This document shows positions 12,647-12,984 of a stretch of 12,984 nt of DNA, one piece after another. The position numbers and the translations under genes were made by a program. The stretch spans positions 1 to 12,984 of the forward strand of contig JAZSMU010000075.1 in NCBI GenBank assembly GCA_045536045.1, written 5' to 3'. The stretch comes from RGIG1918 sp045536045. GTDB taxonomy: Bacteria; Cyanobacteriota; Vampirovibrionia; Gastranaerophilales; Gastranaerophilaceae. Position 1 is the first letter of the stretch, and the number at the start of each line of letters is the position of its first letter. Under the pieces are notes generated by a model that ran no database searches, was not told the origin of the DNA, and saw nothing but the letters and a program-made list of their open reading frames with translations.

Positions 12647-12984
12647 TGAGCCAAGACAAAATTCTAATACGTTCTAAAACGATAGAAATAATTTACGACC
12701 TTAAAAAAACTGATTGCTTAACAGACAGAAATCTTTTTAAGGCTTGTTGCTTGCTTAAAAAACTGAAAGATGACGAATTTGTCATTGCAACAATTTTGAA
12801 AGAAATCAATTTTCAAAACCCAAAATTTGATGTTGCTCTTGTGCATATTTCAAAAATGCTTTCTTTAGAAATAACAAAAGAGCAAACGCAAAAACTTCTT
12901 GAAAAGCCTAATGTTGCAGACAAAAAGAAGCTTTTTTTGATGAATGTTTTAAGGGAATTAGGGGAAAATATTAGCTATGAAGAC
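12646..12984 (+). CDS. Unidentified protein, runs off the window
   Basis: An open reading frame of at least 113 codons with no stop before the window end, so it is partial at the C terminus. Its ATG overlaps the stop of the zinc finger gene by one base (TAATG), and GGGGG (12630-12634) lies eleven bases upstream, so it is probably translationally coupled. It starts MSQDKILIRSKTIEII and is all-helical in pattern, with repeated amphipathic stretches such as LFKACCLLKKL and KKLFLMNVLRELGENI, resembling an alpha-helical repeat or a helical regulator. There is no signal peptide or metal motif and I cannot assign a family. The tight linkage suggests a role with the zinc finger protein. Confidence 0.7.
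   Translation, partial: MSQDKILIRSKTIEIIYDLKKTDCLTDRNLFKACCLLKKLKDDEFVIATILKEINFQNPKFDVALVHISKMLSLEITKEQTQKLLEKPNVADKKKLFLMNVLRELGENISYED

Noticed and set aside
1..12984. CRISPR array, insertion sequence, prophage or defence island
   Set aside because: No regular repeat-spacer arrays, transposase or integrase motifs, phage structural genes or known defence domains are visible in any frame.

Overview
The window is AT-rich, densely packed bacterial chromosomal DNA read with the standard bacterial code. I see no rRNA, tRNA, CRISPR array, insertion sequence or phage gene. The mix suggests a host-associated, Gram-negative-like, low-GC bacterium: a secreted metalloprotease, a FliI-type export ATPase, a multidomain sensor kinase, a phosphomannomutase and very AT-rich codon use. 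A gut Melainabacteria/Gastranaerophilales-type (non-photosynthetic cyanobacterial sister) genome is my best guess, but it rests on overall impression and is not proven by any single gene.

Layout. Bases 31-831 (+) encode an unrecognised protein convergent with a trmD-rimM pair on the minus strand (851-2036). A secreted HExxH metalloprotease (2111-2806, +) diverges from rimM across overlapping promoters and collides tail-to-tail with a minus-strand group: a metallo-beta-lactamase-fold hydrolase (2801-3445), a 67-residue protein (3458-3661) and, upstream, an unusual REC-STAS response regulator (3713-4618). A phosphomannomutase/phosphoglucomutase (4685-6181, +) diverges from the regulator and its stop codon abuts that of a FliI-family ATPase (6182-7525, -). 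The ATPase is translationally coupled to an upstream sensor histidine kinase (7534-9648, -). Behind that kinase lies a U32 peptidase-family protein fused to a complete YqeG-like HAD phosphatase (9688-11442, -). The right end is a plus-strand operon: a NagA-like deacetylase reduced to its barrel (11527-12390), a stand-alone ClpX-type zinc finger protein (12392-12646) and an unidentified gene that runs off the window (12646 onward).

Functions. RNA and translation: TrmD (tRNA m1G37), RimM (30S maturation) and possibly the U32 protein (tRNA wobble uridine hydroxylation by analogy with TrhP). Sugar metabolism: PMM/PGM and the NagA-like protein. Signalling: the kinase and the REC-STAS protein, neither beside an obvious classical partner. 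Most notable are domain architectures: U32-YqeG fusion, barrel-only NagA, lone ClpX zinc finger, REC-STAS, and kinase-FliI coupling with no other flagellar or secretion gene nearby.

Expression signals. Genes fall into two classes. One has clear Shine-Dalgarno sequences (trmD, the metalloprotease, the MBL gene, PMM/PGM, fliI, U32, the zinc finger gene). The other has no Shine-Dalgarno and instead a -10-like hexamer 6 nt (rimM, the REC-STAS gene, nagA) or 9 nt (the kinase) before the ATG, which predicts leaderless or near-leaderless mRNAs. No convincing intrinsic terminator is visible, even where convergent genes touch or overlap.
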